A stretch of DNA of 51,654 nucleotides, taken from positions 1 to 51,654 of the forward strand of contig NZ_DASSWP010000065.1 in assembly GCF_035704785.1 (NCBI RefSeq). The letters run 5' to 3'. This DNA comes from Gracilimonas sp035704785. GTDB taxonomy: Bacteria; Bacteroidota; Rhodothermia; Balneolales; Balneolaceae. Below the pieces are notes generated by a model. It searched no databases and had not been told where the DNA came from. It was given only the letters and a program-made list of their open reading frames with translations. A program made the translations under genes and the position numbers. Shown here one piece after another: positions 34,989-44,170 of this stretch (position 1 is the stretch's first letter; the number at the start of each line of letters is the position of its first letter).

Positions 34989-36040
34989 AGATACATCCTT
35001 TTTACTTTTGGGGAGATTGCCGTGGTTATTTCGTACGGTATCGTCCCCATTTTTTTTGCCCATTCCTTTGCAGACAACATTCCGTTTTTCAGAATAGTTA
35101 CCTCTTTTCCTTGTGGTATTTCTTCTCTTCCCAAATAAACCGTTAAATAATCCATGCTTATGGTGCCCACCTGCGGATATAATTCATTACCAATTTTCAC
35201 CTGAAAAGCATTACTCAAGTTTCTGAAAACCCCATCACCGTATCCCACAGGTATAACACCTAAGTATCCGGCTTCCGGTGCTTCCCACCTACTTCCATAT
35301 CCCACCAGATCACCTTTCTTTAGCTTCTTCACCTGAACCAGATTAGATTTCCATTCTATAGCCGGTTCCAGATCAGGAATCTCAACTTCCCCCGGGGCAT
35401 ACCCATATAAGCAAACACCCGGACGAACTGCATCAAACAAGACTCCCTTATCATGATAATAGAAAATAGCTCCGCTATTGGCTGTATGGGTCATTAATTC
35501 AGTGGAAAACTGAGCTCTTATATCGTTAAAAATATCAAGCTGTTTGGTAACTCTTGGATGATCCTTTACATCAGAATTCGCAAAGTGAGTATATATTCCA
35601 GTGTAATCTAACTCTGTAATATTCACCTTCTGAATTACTTCAGAAACATCCTCCGGTAACATACCCAGGCGGAACATTCCCGTATCAAAATGAATATGGG
35701 CTTTTGTTCCGATTTCAAGTCGTTCAAATACAGACAGGTCTGAAATACTAGCTGTTATGTTATGCTTTTTATATAAAGACTCTTTACCAATAGGAGGAAT
35801 TTCAAAAACAAGAATTGGATTTTTGACCCCGTGTTCCCGCAGCCTAATAGCTTCATCTAAACTCGCTGTGCAAAACCACTCTACTCTGTCTTTCAAATAA
35901 TCAGCAACCGATAATGCTCCGTGGCCATAAGCCTCATCCTTTACCACAGCCATTCGCTGCACCTTCTTCCCTATTCTGTCATTAACAGCCTCGAGATTAC
36001 TGCCTATTTTTGAAAGATGAACATACAGAGTCGAACTCAA
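34985..36040 (-). CDS. alr: Alanine racemase
   Basis: A 351-residue fold-III PLP racemase supplying D-alanine for peptidoglycan. The PLP lysine is K34 in AVVKDEAYGHG; the usual family text is KADAYGHG or KANAYGHG, so the two residues after the lysine are unusual. The TGMFRLGM, THFANSD, RPGVCLYGY and VGYGSRWEAPE (catalytic tyrosine) segments are present. It follows the CrtI-like gene by 8 nt on the same strand, so they are co-transcribed. It overlaps the FKBP gene tail-to-tail by 4 nt. Confidence 0.93.
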   Translation of the reverse strand: MSSTLYVHLSKIGSNLEAVNDRIGKKVQRMAVVKDEAYGHGALSVADYLKDRVEWFCTASLDEAIRLREHGVKNPILVFEIPPIGKESLYKKHNITASISDLSVFERLEIGTKAHIHFDTGMFRLGMLPEDVSEVIQKVNITELDYTGIYTHFANSDVKDHPRVTKQLDIFNDIRAQFSTELMTHTANSGAIFYYHDKGVLFDAVRPGVCLYGYAPGEVEIPDLEPAIEWKSNLVQVKKLKKGDLVGYGSRWEAPEAGYLGVIPVGYGDGVFRNLSNAFQVKIGNELYPQVGTISMDYLTVYLGREEIPQGKEVTILKNGMLSAKEWAKKMGTIPYEITTAISPKVKRMYL

Positions 36041-36048
36041 CGTTTACC

Positions 36049-37653
36049 TCAGCTAAATGAAAAGATTCTTTTTCTATTTTTTTTCAGGATGACCTGAGCT
36101 GCATTATAACCCGCAGCACCGAACACTCCTCCACCCGGATGGCAAGAAGCACTGGCCAAATATAAATTTTTAATTGGAGTTTCGTATTGGCTCATCTCAG
36201 GAATAGGCCGAAACATGAACATTTGATCAAAACTCATTTCCACATGCATCACATTTCCTTTTAAAAGGCCGTGTTTGCGCTCAATATCCAATGGTGACTG
36301 AATATACCAGTCAATGAGTTTGTCCTTCATATTCGGGGCATAATCCGTGACTACATCATAGATTTTTTGCGCCTCACGCTCCCGGATATCATCCCACTTC
36401 AATCCATTGGCCAATTCATATGGATGCCACTGCGCCCATGCAAATAAGGTATGCTTCCCATCCTTAGCAACCTGAGGGTCTATCTTAGAAAAGGTCATAC
36501 ATAATACAGCCGGCTTTTCAGGCGGAAGTTTCTTTGTGTAATCACCGATCGCATTATTCATGTACTGAACAGAGGGTGCCAGTAGCTGAATTCCATTATG
36601 AATATCAGGATCATCCGGAGCCGCTGTATACTCTGGTAGTTCTTCAACCGCACAGCGGATCACCATCCCAAATCCATTTCCTACATTAATGTTTTCGACC
36701 TTACTGAACATGGAATCATCCAGATGATCACGCCCTACCATCTTCATCATCGTGGTTTGAACATGCGCATTTGAGACGATGGTTTTAGCCCGGAATTCTT
36801 CTCCATTTTCAGTCTGAACCCCAAAGGCTTTCCCATTCTCAATCAGTATTTTTTTAATGGGATGATCTGCAAGGACCTTACCGCCATACGCCTCTATCAT
36901 GTTTTTCATGGCCTGAGTGAGCATACCGCTTCCCCCTTTGGGATGTTTGGCTCCACTCTCGTGCAGCATCGACTGCCAGCCGGCAAAATCTCCCGTAGCC
37001 GAATGATCCGGTAATGGGCCGGATTGTGCCGCAAACCATAAGATGGCCGCTTTCATGTATGGGCTCTCAAAGGCATCATCTACCACTTTCCCATAACTGG
37101 AAAGTATTTTTTGAAGCCCCGATTGCTGCTCTCCTTTTTTAAACATAGAGCCATCCCTGATCTGAGCCTTGGTCATCTCAGCAAAAATATTCCCGGCTGA
37201 GGGTTTGGTCATAAATGCCTTCAGCACGCTCTTGTTGATCTTACCCCAAAAATCGATGAACTCCTGATAATTCTTGACGTCTTCGGGAGCCACCTTTGAA
37301 ATAGATTCCAGCGTACGCTCCACATCTTTCCAGAAATGGATCACTCCTTTTCCTGTATGCACGGGATACGACATGATCGGGTCCATATCGATATACTCCA
37401 GTCCGTATTTCTTCAACTCAAGCTCTTCGATGATCCCGGTTTGATGGATCATGATGTGAACGGAAGAACCCACATCCATCCGAAATCCATTAGGATTCTC
37501 TTCGGACTTGAACATGGTCTCGGTTCGCACAGCGCCGCCAATGGTAGAATCCCTCTCAAGTACCAAAACCTTATAGTCATTTTTGGCAAGGTAGCAAGCG
37601 GTAACTAACCCGTTATGGCCCGAACCGATCACAATAGCATCAAAATTTGGCAT
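36049..37653 (-). CDS. FAD-dependent oxidoreductase, CrtI/PYROXD2-like
   Basis: A 534-residue flavoprotein with an N-terminal Rossmann motif VIGSGHNG (G10-x-G12-x-x-G15), LVLERDSTIGGAVRTE, the internal VSNAHVQTTM segment and a C-terminal CrtI/PYROXD2 motif (LYLASASCHPGGGVFGAAGYNAAQ). Such proteins desaturate carotenoids or act on unknown polyisoprenoid/retinoid-like substrates. The MDVGSSVHIMIHQTG and SGPLPDHSATGDF text fits the PYROXD2-like branch, not the classical phytoene desaturase. No other carotenoid gene is near; the partner is alr, 8 nt downstream. Substrate open. Confidence 0.85.
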   Translation of the reverse strand: MPNFDAIVIGSGHNGLVTACYLAKNDYKVLVLERDSTIGGAVRTETMFKSEENPNGFRMDVGSSVHIMIHQTGIIEELELKKYGLEYIDMDPIMSYPVHTGKGVIHFWKDVERTLESISKVAPEDVKNYQEFIDFWGKINKSVLKAFMTKPSAGNIFAEMTKAQIRDGSMFKKGEQQSGLQKILSSYGKVVDDAFESPYMKAAILWFAAQSGPLPDHSATGDFAGWQSMLHESGAKHPKGGSGMLTQAMKNMIEAYGGKVLADHPIKKILIENGKAFGVQTENGEEFRAKTIVSNAHVQTTMMKMVGRDHLDDSMFSKVENINVGNGFGMVIRCAVEELPEYTAAPDDPDIHNGIQLLAPSVQYMNNAIGDYTKKLPPEKPAVLCMTFSKIDPQVAKDGKHTLFAWAQWHPYELANGLKWDDIREREAQKIYDVVTDYAPNMKDKLIDWYIQSPLDIERKHGLLKGNVMHVEMSFDQMFMFRPIPEMSQYETPIKNLYLASASCHPGGGVFGAAGYNAAQVILKKNRKRIFSFS

Positions 37654-37771
37654 ATTCTTCTTTCTGATTTCAAGTGGAATGATGATGAACTTTTACTAAG
37701 TTCTGCAAACAGAATCCCACTTTGGATTCATTCCAAGTTCACCAAGAAAGTACCGTAAATAATTATCAATC

Positions 37772-39562
37772 ATGACTTTTTTTAAATCGTTTCTAGCCTC
37801 CTGCTTAGGCATTTTTACCACTTTTGTTTTATTAATCATCACATTCTTTATTGTGATCTCAGCCAGCTCATCCGAACCTCTTCCCGAAGTACAAGAGAAT
37901 AGTGTGCTCACTATAGAAATGACCGGGACTATCCCTGCTTATGTCGTTTCAAGTCCTGTTGAGACCTATTTCAACCCACTTGCAGGGAATAAATTATCGT
38001 TAGTTACATTAAAGGAGAATCTGGAAAAAGCAGCAGCTGATGAACGTATCAAAGGAGTCTGGGTAAAAGCTAATATACTTAGCGAATCTTGGGCAAACCT
38101 GCAATCTGCTTATCAATATCTGGAAAAGTATAAAGAGAGCGGAAAATTTTTGTATTTCAGTACCGACGATATTGGAATGAATGAACAGTCTTATTATCTC
38201 GCTTCGCTTGCCGACAGTGTCTTCAGTCCACCAAATACTAATTTTGAGTTTAATGGATTTGTATCCCAAATGACATTCTATTCCGATATGCTGGACAAAA
38301 TTGGCGTAGAACCGGAAATCTTTCGGGTAGGAAAATATAAGTCTGCCGTGGAGCCATTTTTGCAAACTTCCGCTTCACCTGAAAGCCGTGAGCAAATGGA
38401 GGAAATCATGGCTTTGGCCACTGAAACCTTCATAACCGCCGTTGCTGAAAAATCCGGGAAATCAATGGATGAAGTAAATGATATGCTTAATTCCGATCCA
38501 GTAAACCGACTTCAGTTCGCTCATGAAAACGGATTAATTGACGTTCTTGCTTTCGAAAGTGATGTGGAGCGAATTCTAAAAACAAAACTGGGTATTGAAG
38601 AAGATAATAAACTTGAAACCATCAGTTTTCAAAATTATGGTGAGATTCCCTCATCCTTAGCCGGTGTGAATATGCCCTCTTCTCAGGATCGGGTAGCTGT
38701 GATTTATGCGAGTGGCCCCATAATGCCGGAATTGGGGAGTCAATCTCCGTTTGGTAATTCCGGGTTGATCACCGCCTCGAGTATTCAAAAGCAGTTGGAT
38801 GAAGCTCTAGACCGATCAACTATAAAAGCCATTGTAGTGCATATAAACAGTCCGGGTGGTTCTGCCAGCACCTCTGACTTGATCTGGAATTCCATTCGCG
38901 AGGCTTCCAATGAAAAACCGGTGATTGCCTATATGGGAGCTGTAGCAGCATCAGGAGGATATTATATAGCCATGGGAGCAGATAGCGTTATGGCAGGGCC
39001 AAATACCATTACCGGATCCATCGGTATTTTCAACCTGCTTTTCAATGTACAAGAGCTTACCGAAGAAAAAATCGGTCTCGATTTTGACGTAATAAAGTCC
39101 CATGAATATGCAGATCTGTTTGATCTTACCGATCCATTTACACCTGCAGAAGAACGCATTATTCAACAAAATATAGAAAATGGATATGAGGCTTTTATAG
39201 GACGGGTTTCTGATAACCGTGGCATGAGCAGGAATGAAGTAAATGATATTGCTCAGGGACGCGTATGGACAGGTGCTGATGCCAGGGAAGTTGGTCTTGT
39301 AGATGAACTTGGCTCTCTCGAAGACGCCGTTGCCATGGCAGCAGAAATGGCGGGGATCGAAGAATACCGTATCGAAAATTACCCCAAACAAAAGGGTCTT
39401 TTTGAAGCATTGATGGCCGGTTCACAGGCGAAAATTCAGGCCTACATGTATAGCTGGATTCCATTTGAACAAACCGAAGAAGTCAAAACCATCCGCATGC
39501 TAATGGAACAACCTGCCGGCCAAAACTGGATGATCTTACCCACAGAAATCACCATTAAATAA
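37772..39562 (+). CDS. sppA: Signal peptide peptidase SppA, 67K type
   Basis: A 596-residue membrane-bound serine protease that digests cleaved signal peptides in the periplasm. N-terminal anchor LASCLGIFTTFVLLIITFFIVI; two tandem Clp-like domains. The catalytic lysine is K190 in RVGKYKSAVEPF and the serine is S364 in NSPGGSASTSD, as in the E. coli Ser-Lys arrangement. GRVWTGADAREVGLVDELG is the usual C-terminal block. It lies 6 nt before the metallo-hydrolase gene, so the two are co-transcribed. Confidence 0.94.
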   Translation: MTFFKSFLASCLGIFTTFVLLIITFFIVISASSSEPLPEVQENSVLTIEMTGTIPAYVVSSPVETYFNPLAGNKLSLVTLKENLEKAAADERIKGVWVKANILSESWANLQSAYQYLEKYKESGKFLYFSTDDIGMNEQSYYLASLADSVFSPPNTNFEFNGFVSQMTFYSDMLDKIGVEPEIFRVGKYKSAVEPFLQTSASPESREQMEEIMALATETFITAVAEKSGKSMDEVNDMLNSDPVNRLQFAHENGLIDVLAFESDVERILKTKLGIEEDNKLETISFQNYGEIPSSLAGVNMPSSQDRVAVIYASGPIMPELGSQSPFGNSGLITASSIQKQLDEALDRSTIKAIVVHINSPGGSASTSDLIWNSIREASNEKPVIAYMGAVAASGGYYIAMGADSVMAGPNTITGSIGIFNLLFNVQELTEEKIGLDFDVIKSHEYADLFDLTDPFTPAEERIIQQNIENGYEAFIGRVSDNRGMSRNEVNDIAQGRVWTGADAREVGLVDELGSLEDAVAMAAEMAGIEEYRIENYPKQKGLFEALMAGSQAKIQAYMYSWIPFEQTEEVKTIRMLMEQPAGQNWMILPTEITIK

Positions 39563-39568
39563 GAGTAT

Positions 39569-40417
39569 ATGAATGTAGGTCGATTTGAGATTGAACAACT
39601 TAGCGAGGGAATTTTTGAGATCTTTGAAGATGGTGTAATCCAAAAAACCAGTAGCTCTGAAATTACCGCCCCAAAGCAGGAAACTAGTATCAAATCCTCT
39701 TCAACTCCAATTGGGATCAACCCGATCTTAATTCGTGATGGGAAACACAATGTGTTACTTGATACGGGCTTGGGCTGGGGACTGGATCACAAAAGCCGCT
39801 ATACAGATACCTCAAATTTGCTTACAAACCTTGATATTTTTGGCCTTAATCCTGCTGATATCACCCACGTAGTGCTCAGCCACCTGCATTTTGATCATTC
39901 AGCCGGTTCTACTTTTGTGGATCATACTGCTTCCACACAACCTACTATGCCATACGCCAACTATTTTGTGCAAAAAAAGGAATGGTATTTTGCACTTGAG
40001 CAAATGAATGAAAATATCAAAACTCCCGGTGCAGGATATAATCTCGACGAAATGTACAAACTGGCCGGAGACGATAAACTTGTGATGCTTACTGATACGT
40101 CTTTTGAGTTACTGCCCGGTATTGAGCTGATTCGTACCGGTGGACATACACCCGGCCACCAAATAGTCAAAATTCAGGACAGCGGAGACACCGCTTATTT
40201 TTTAGGTGATCTAATTCCCTCTGAACATCATCTCAACCATTATGCTATGAGGCAGTTAGATATTGATCCCGTTCAATCAAAAAAAGCAAAGACCTTGATA
40301 TTGCGACAGGCTTTAAAAGAGAAAGCTTTACTCCTTTTCTATCATTCTATTCATGCTAAAGCAGGAAAACTGGAACAGGATAAAGACAAGAAGTTCATAC
40401 TGAGAGAAATACAGTAA
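39569..40417 (+). CDS. Metallo-beta-lactamase-fold hydrolase
   Basis: A 282-residue MBL-fold protein with the zinc motif H105-L-H107-F-D109-H110 (SHLHFDHSAG), the third histidine in RTGGHTPGHQ, the aspartate in YFLGDLIPS, and an expected histidine near the end (LFYHSIHAK). The opening INPILIRDGKHNVLLDTGLGWG is typical of the lactonase/glyoxalase-II-like branch. The substrate is unknown. It is 6 nt downstream of sppA, and they likely share a transcript. Confidence 0.88.
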   Translation: MNVGRFEIEQLSEGIFEIFEDGVIQKTSSSEITAPKQETSIKSSSTPIGINPILIRDGKHNVLLDTGLGWGLDHKSRYTDTSNLLTNLDIFGLNPADITHVVLSHLHFDHSAGSTFVDHTASTQPTMPYANYFVQKKEWYFALEQMNENIKTPGAGYNLDEMYKLAGDDKLVMLTDTSFELLPGIELIRTGGHTPGHQIVKIQDSGDTAYFLGDLIPSEHHLNHYAMRQLDIDPVQSKKAKTLILRQALKEKALLLFYHSIHAKAGKLEQDKDKKFILREIQ

Positions 40418-40537
40418 CTTATGCTTACCATTGCATATATTGCCTATATATTTTTCATTCACTGATGAATAACATTCTGCAATTTTAATATCATCGCCAA
40501 CCAAAATTTTCATCCGCTAAATACGCTTCCGACAGTA

Positions 40538-42943
40538 ATGAAAAAATACCTGCTGCTTCTTTTATTGGCAATAATTCCTTCACTTGCTCTGTCACAGATA
40601 CTAGTGGTTAAAGATGCAGTTACAAAAGAACCTATCCCTGTTGTAACTGTTAGCAGCTCAAGCCCTTCTGTTTATACTACTACTGATGAGAATGGAGAGG
40701 CAGGTATTAGCCGTTTTAAAGATTCTGAAGCAATTGAAATACGCATTCTTGGATACAAAGCGATCACTAAGAGTTATTCCGAACTTGAAAAACTGGCTTT
40801 TGAGATCTTACTGGAGCCCATTGCCTTCGACATGAACGATATGGTTATATCAGCTACAAGGTGGAACCAAAATTCAGAAAACGTACCCTCAAAGATCTCA
40901 ACCGTGAGTACCGAAGCAGTTCGGCTTCAAAACCCACAAACCGCTGCAGATCTGTTGAATATTTCAGGCAAGGTTTTCATTCAGAAAAGTCAACAAGGTG
41001 GTGGAAGTCCCATGATCCGAGGTTTTGCTACAAATCGGCTTTTATATACAATAGATGGAGTTAGGATGAATACCGCCATTTTCAGAGGGGGAAATATTCA
41101 AAACGTCATTTCCCTTGACCCATATGCTACTGAAAGCACCGAGATTCTCTTCGGTCCGGGATCCGTTATTTACGGAAGTGATGCCATTGGCGGGGTGATG
41201 AGTTTCCAAACGTTAACACCGGAGTTTTCTGACGATGATAATGTTCAATTCAACGGAAATGCCGCCATTCGATATTCCTCTGCCAATAATGAACAAACCG
41301 GACATTTTGATCTTAACGTTGGTGCGGAAAAATGGGCTTTTGTCAGTAGTCTCAGCTCTTATGATTATGGGCATCTGCGTCAGGGTGAGAATGGTCCGGA
41401 GGACTACGTAAAGTCTTTTTACGTTCAACCCCAGGCAAATTCCGATGAGGTAATCTTACAAAATGATCCGTTGCTTCAGAAACCTACTGCTTATTCGCAG
41501 ATCAATGCCATGCAAAAAATTCGGTTCAAGCCAAATACCAACTGGAATCTTAACTACGGATTACACTACTCCGAAACTTCTCCTTATGGCCGATATGACA
41601 GACATAACAGAACTATTGATGATCTTCCGCGCTATGGGGAATGGAAATACGGCCCACAAAAATGGATCATGAATCATTTAAAAACTGATTACATCGGGGA
41701 AACCGGATTATTTGATAACCTGAGCATCAGCCTGGCCCATCAGTTTTTTGAAGAGAGCAGAATCAGCCGTGACTTCAATAGTCCCAACAGAGAAAGAAGA
41801 ATAGAAAAGGTTGATGCATATTCAGCTAATGTCGATTTCCTGAAGATCGTCAGCGAGAGTAACACCTTTTATTATGGGTTTGAATACGTACTTAATGAGG
41901 TTAACTCAAGTGGAGTCAGTGAGGAGATCATCACAAGAACAACACAACCGGGTCCCTCAAGGTACCCTGATGCAACCTGGCAGTCATTAGCAGCCTATAT
42001 CAATGGTGAATTCGAGCTGTCGGATAAAATCACTCTTCAGGGTGGTATCAGATATAATCATATCCTTATTTCAGCAGATTTTAATACCGACTTCTACCCT
42101 TTCCCATTTGAGGAAGCCAATATCTCTAACGGCTCGCTGACCGGCAGCTTGGGAACAGTGTATCGCCCTTCAGAAAGCTGGGTCATAAACGCCAACCTTT
42201 CTACTGCTTTCAGGGCTCCGAATGTGGATGACATAGGAAAGATCTTTGATTCTTCGCCCGGCACGGTGGTTGTACCAAATCCGGATCTAAGCCCTGAGTA
42301 TGCCTACAACGCCGATCTTGGCGTAGCTCATACCTTCGGAGATAGATTGAAAATGGATGTAACGGGCTATTATACCATTCTGGAAAACGCTATTGTGCGA
42401 AGGAACTTCACCTTGAACGGAGCGGATAGCTTGATGTATGATGGAGTTCAAAGTCGTGTGCAAGCTTTACAAAACGCTGCTACAGCCGACGTCTATGGAA
42501 TTCAGGCGGGTATGGAGTTTAATCTGAATCAGGATGTAAAACTCAGTTCAGACTTCAATTTCCAAAAGGGAGAAGAAGAACTGAATGACGGTTCAACAAG
42601 TCCTTCACGACATGCCGCTCCCTGGTTTGGGGTAACTAGATTGACGTATCAGAAAGAGCAGTTGAACTTAGAGTTGAACTCGTATTATCAGGGAGAAAAA
42701 TCCCATTCCGAGCTTTCTGTAAGTGAACAAGATAAAACAGAGATCTACGCGCTGGCTGAGAATGGAAATACCTACGCCCCTTCCTGGTACACGTTGAATT
42801 TTAAAGCTTTATATACCTTCCGGGAATCATATACGATAAGTGCCGGACTCGAGAATATCACGGATCAGCGTTATCGTCCCTACAGTTCAGGAGTTTCAGC
42901 ACCGGGAAGGAATTTTATACTTTCCCTGCAGGTTTCTATTTAA
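40538..42943 (+). CDS. TonB-dependent outer-membrane receptor (heme/transferrin-receptor type)
   Basis: An 801-residue receptor: signal peptide (MKKYLLLLLLAIIPSLALSQ), a carboxypeptidase-like regulatory domain (about 20-105; VVKDAVTKEPIPVVTVSS), a plug (SKISTVSTEAVRLQNPQTAADLL, GGGSPMIRGFATNRLLYTIDGVRMN, SVIYGSDAIGGVMSF) and a beta-barrel ending in FILSLQVSI. The RGFATNRLLYTIDGVRMNTAIFRGGNIQ text resembles the hemoglobin/transferrin/lactoferrin receptor group. No SusD, heme-binding lipoprotein, TonB or ABC-importer gene is near, so the ligand stays open. The gene is alone on the strand. Confidence 0.88.
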   Translation: MKKYLLLLLLAIIPSLALSQILVVKDAVTKEPIPVVTVSSSSPSVYTTTDENGEAGISRFKDSEAIEIRILGYKAITKSYSELEKLAFEILLEPIAFDMNDMVISATRWNQNSENVPSKISTVSTEAVRLQNPQTAADLLNISGKVFIQKSQQGGGSPMIRGFATNRLLYTIDGVRMNTAIFRGGNIQNVISLDPYATESTEILFGPGSVIYGSDAIGGVMSFQTLTPEFSDDDNVQFNGNAAIRYSSANNEQTGHFDLNVGAEKWAFVSSLSSYDYGHLRQGENGPEDYVKSFYVQPQANSDEVILQNDPLLQKPTAYSQINAMQKIRFKPNTNWNLNYGLHYSETSPYGRYDRHNRTIDDLPRYGEWKYGPQKWIMNHLKTDYIGETGLFDNLSISLAHQFFEESRISRDFNSPNRERRIEKVDAYSANVDFLKIVSESNTFYYGFEYVLNEVNSSGVSEEIITRTTQPGPSRYPDATWQSLAAYINGEFELSDKITLQGGIRYNHILISADFNTDFYPFPFEEANISNGSLTGSLGTVYRPSESWVINANLSTAFRAPNVDDIGKIFDSSPGTVVVPNPDLSPEYAYNADLGVAHTFGDRLKMDVTGYYTILENAIVRRNFTLNGADSLMYDGVQSRVQALQNAATADVYGIQAGMEFNLNQDVKLSSDFNFQKGEEELNDGSTSPSRHAAPWFGVTRLTYQKEQLNLELNSYYQGEKSHSELSVSEQDKTEIYALAENGNTYAPSWYTLNFKALYTFRESYTISAGLENITDQRYRPYSSGVSAPGRNFILSLQVSI

Positions 42944-43046
42944 AAGTTATCCTATAACTAATGGCATGTTGACGGGAATCGTGTAACAGGTGATTTGGCG
43001 GAGCATTATATTTTAAGCAAAGAATAGACTAAAAATGAATAGCTAA

Positions 43047-43283
43047 ATGAACAATCTTTTGAAGTCCTTTCCGGAGAGGCACCCTTTTATATTCAACGCT
43101 GTAACTGTGGGAATCCCTACACTGCTGATCTTATCCCTGTTTGTGATCTTTGATCCGATTGGATTTAAAAAACTAGAACTGGCTAATCGTGTTGTTATGT
43201 ACGTGATGCTGGGCTTACTTTCTTTGTTTGGGGGTTTGTTGGTGGGTGGGTTTTTCAGGTGGATATATTCCCGTGCTTCATGA
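43047..43283 (+). CDS. Small two-helix membrane protein, function unknown
   Basis: A 78-residue ORF with two probable membrane helices (AVTVGIPTLLILSLFVIFDPI and VVMYVMLGLLSLFGGLLVGGFF) and short basic ends. Codon usage looks like the surrounding genes and the ORF fills its reading frame from an ATG to a TGA. I recognise no family. It sits alone after the TonB receptor and before the repeat-rich patch. Likely real but modest confidence. Confidence 0.6.
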   Translation: MNNLLKSFPERHPFIFNAVTVGIPTLLILSLFVIFDPIGFKKLELANRVVMYVMLGLLSLFGGLLVGGFFRWIYSRAS

Positions 43284-43567
43284 TGTTACCGTCCTAGCAT
43301 TTAAGCAACAAGAGTGAGTGATGCTAACCCTCGTTCCGCCGCTCTCAGCCTGTGTGAAAACTTCAAAAGAGAGTATTAGTTGCAAATTGTTTTGTGAAGT
43401 CTTTTCTGTAAACAATTTTTTGACATAACAACCAAAGATAAGTCCAAAAACAGGCCGACGATTTTTCCACTAACTGTGCCGCCTCCATTAGCTTCTCGAT
43501 GCCCATAATTCTTGGCTTTTATTCAGTTAGAGCCATTTGGGAGATATTCCTTACAAATTATTTTGTA
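43284..43567. other. Gene-free stretch, possible remnant of mobile DNA
   Basis: About 280 nt with no supported gene. There are scattered stop codons in all frames and no long match to any flanking element. One 47-codon minus-strand ORF (43363-43506) was considered and rejected. The stretch begins directly after the small membrane protein and ends at the double-hairpin repeat that runs into the PIN remnant. It looks like degenerate or acquired DNA. Confidence 0.4.
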
Positions 43568-43643
43568 TTAGGTTCCTTGCAGGTTGAGGCTGAGCCTCAA
43601 CAAGGCATCACGGAGCAGAGCACCGTGACGAGGACAAACCTAA
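43568..43643. repeat. Double-hairpin (REP-like) repeat, copy 1
   Basis: Outer stem TTAGGTT / AACCTAA (43568-43574, 43637-43643) encloses two hairpins: GTTGAGGC-TGA-GCCTCAAC (43583-43601, perfect) and CACGGAGC-AGA-GCACCGTG (43609-43627, one mismatch). Between and after the stems are GGCAT and GTGACGAGGA, which recur in copy 2. This three-way shape is typical of REP/bacterial interspersed elements moved by IS200-like transposases. Confidence 0.65.
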
Positions 43644-43662
43644 CGGCCCAGCGCAAATAAAT

Positions 43663-43977
43663 AAAGCACCACAACGGGTTCAAGACACATTAACGATGCT
43701 CATGGATTATGAACCTGAGATTTTGGAAATTACTGAAGATGCCCTGGAGTTGTCAGAGGAGTACTTAAACAGTAAGATTTTAACTCCAAAATTTCGCGAT
43801 GACGCCTTGCATATAGCTTTAGCCTCGTTGGCCACTGTGGATGTTTTGGTTAGCTGGAATTTTCGCCATATTGTTCATTATGATAAGATTCGCCTGTTCA
43901 ATGCCGTTAATATTGAAAACGGGCTGAAATCCATTGATATTTACTCACCACGTGAGGTGACCAATTATGAAGAATAA
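43663..43977 (+). pseudogene. PIN-domain toxin, 5'-truncated remnant
   Basis: The open frame from about 43663 (KAPQRVQDTLTMLMDYEPEI) continues as the C-terminal ~100 residues of a VapC-like PIN domain: DDALHIALASLATVDVLVSWNFRHIVHYDKIRLFNAVN ends in SPREVTNYEE. A complete family member has about 155-160 residues. Here the first ~55 are missing, including the start YIDTSVIGGY-type strand with the first catalytic aspartate. The frame is continuous with a double-hairpin repeat upstream, where an insertion or deletion must have removed the beginning. The first Met is at 43696, so a truncated peptide could still be made but not an active nuclease. Confidence 0.75.
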
Positions 43978-44140
43978 AGAGTTAGATATAGTAAAGACAA
44001 TTCGAACTATTCGTGATAAAAACTATGAGAAAACCAAAGAATTGTCTCGCGAAGAGTTATTGGATTGGTATCAGAAACAGAGAAAAGAAGCGATGAAAAA
44101 ATTCAGTCGATCATCCCAAGGATCAAAACTTACTGAATAA
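43967..44140 (+). CDS. 57-residue partner ORF of the PIN remnant (antitoxin-like)
   Basis: An ATG at 43967 overlaps the PIN stop by 11 nt and opens a 57-codon frame to TAA at 44140. The peptide MKNKELDIVKTIRTIRDKNY... is basic, helical and hydrophilic, with EELLDWYQKQRKEAMKKF. Small downstream ORFs of this kind accompany PIN genes of this family in Bacteroidota and related phyla, which suggests an antitoxin. The partner toxin is broken, so this would be a relic, although it may still be transcribed. Not proven. Confidence 0.55.
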   Translation: MKNKELDIVKTIRTIRDKNYEKTKELSREELLDWYQKQRKEAMKKFSRSSQGSKLTE

Positions 44141-44170
44141 TTCATTAAATCCGTTGAGCTAAAATAATAA

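Noticed and set aside
38951..39391. 146-codon minus-strand ORF inside sppA
   Set aside because: Antisense to the conserved second SppA domain; no independent features.
43363..43506. 47-codon minus-strand ORF in the gap after the small membrane protein
   Set aside because: Short, odd composition, no RBS or promoter and no recognisable family; likely chance.
43568..43650. Integron attC site (AACCTAAC / GTTAGG ends around two hairpins)
   Set aside because: The order of the conserved ends is opposite to attC (TTAGGTT first, AACCTAAC last on either strand), and there is no integrase or cassette array nearby.
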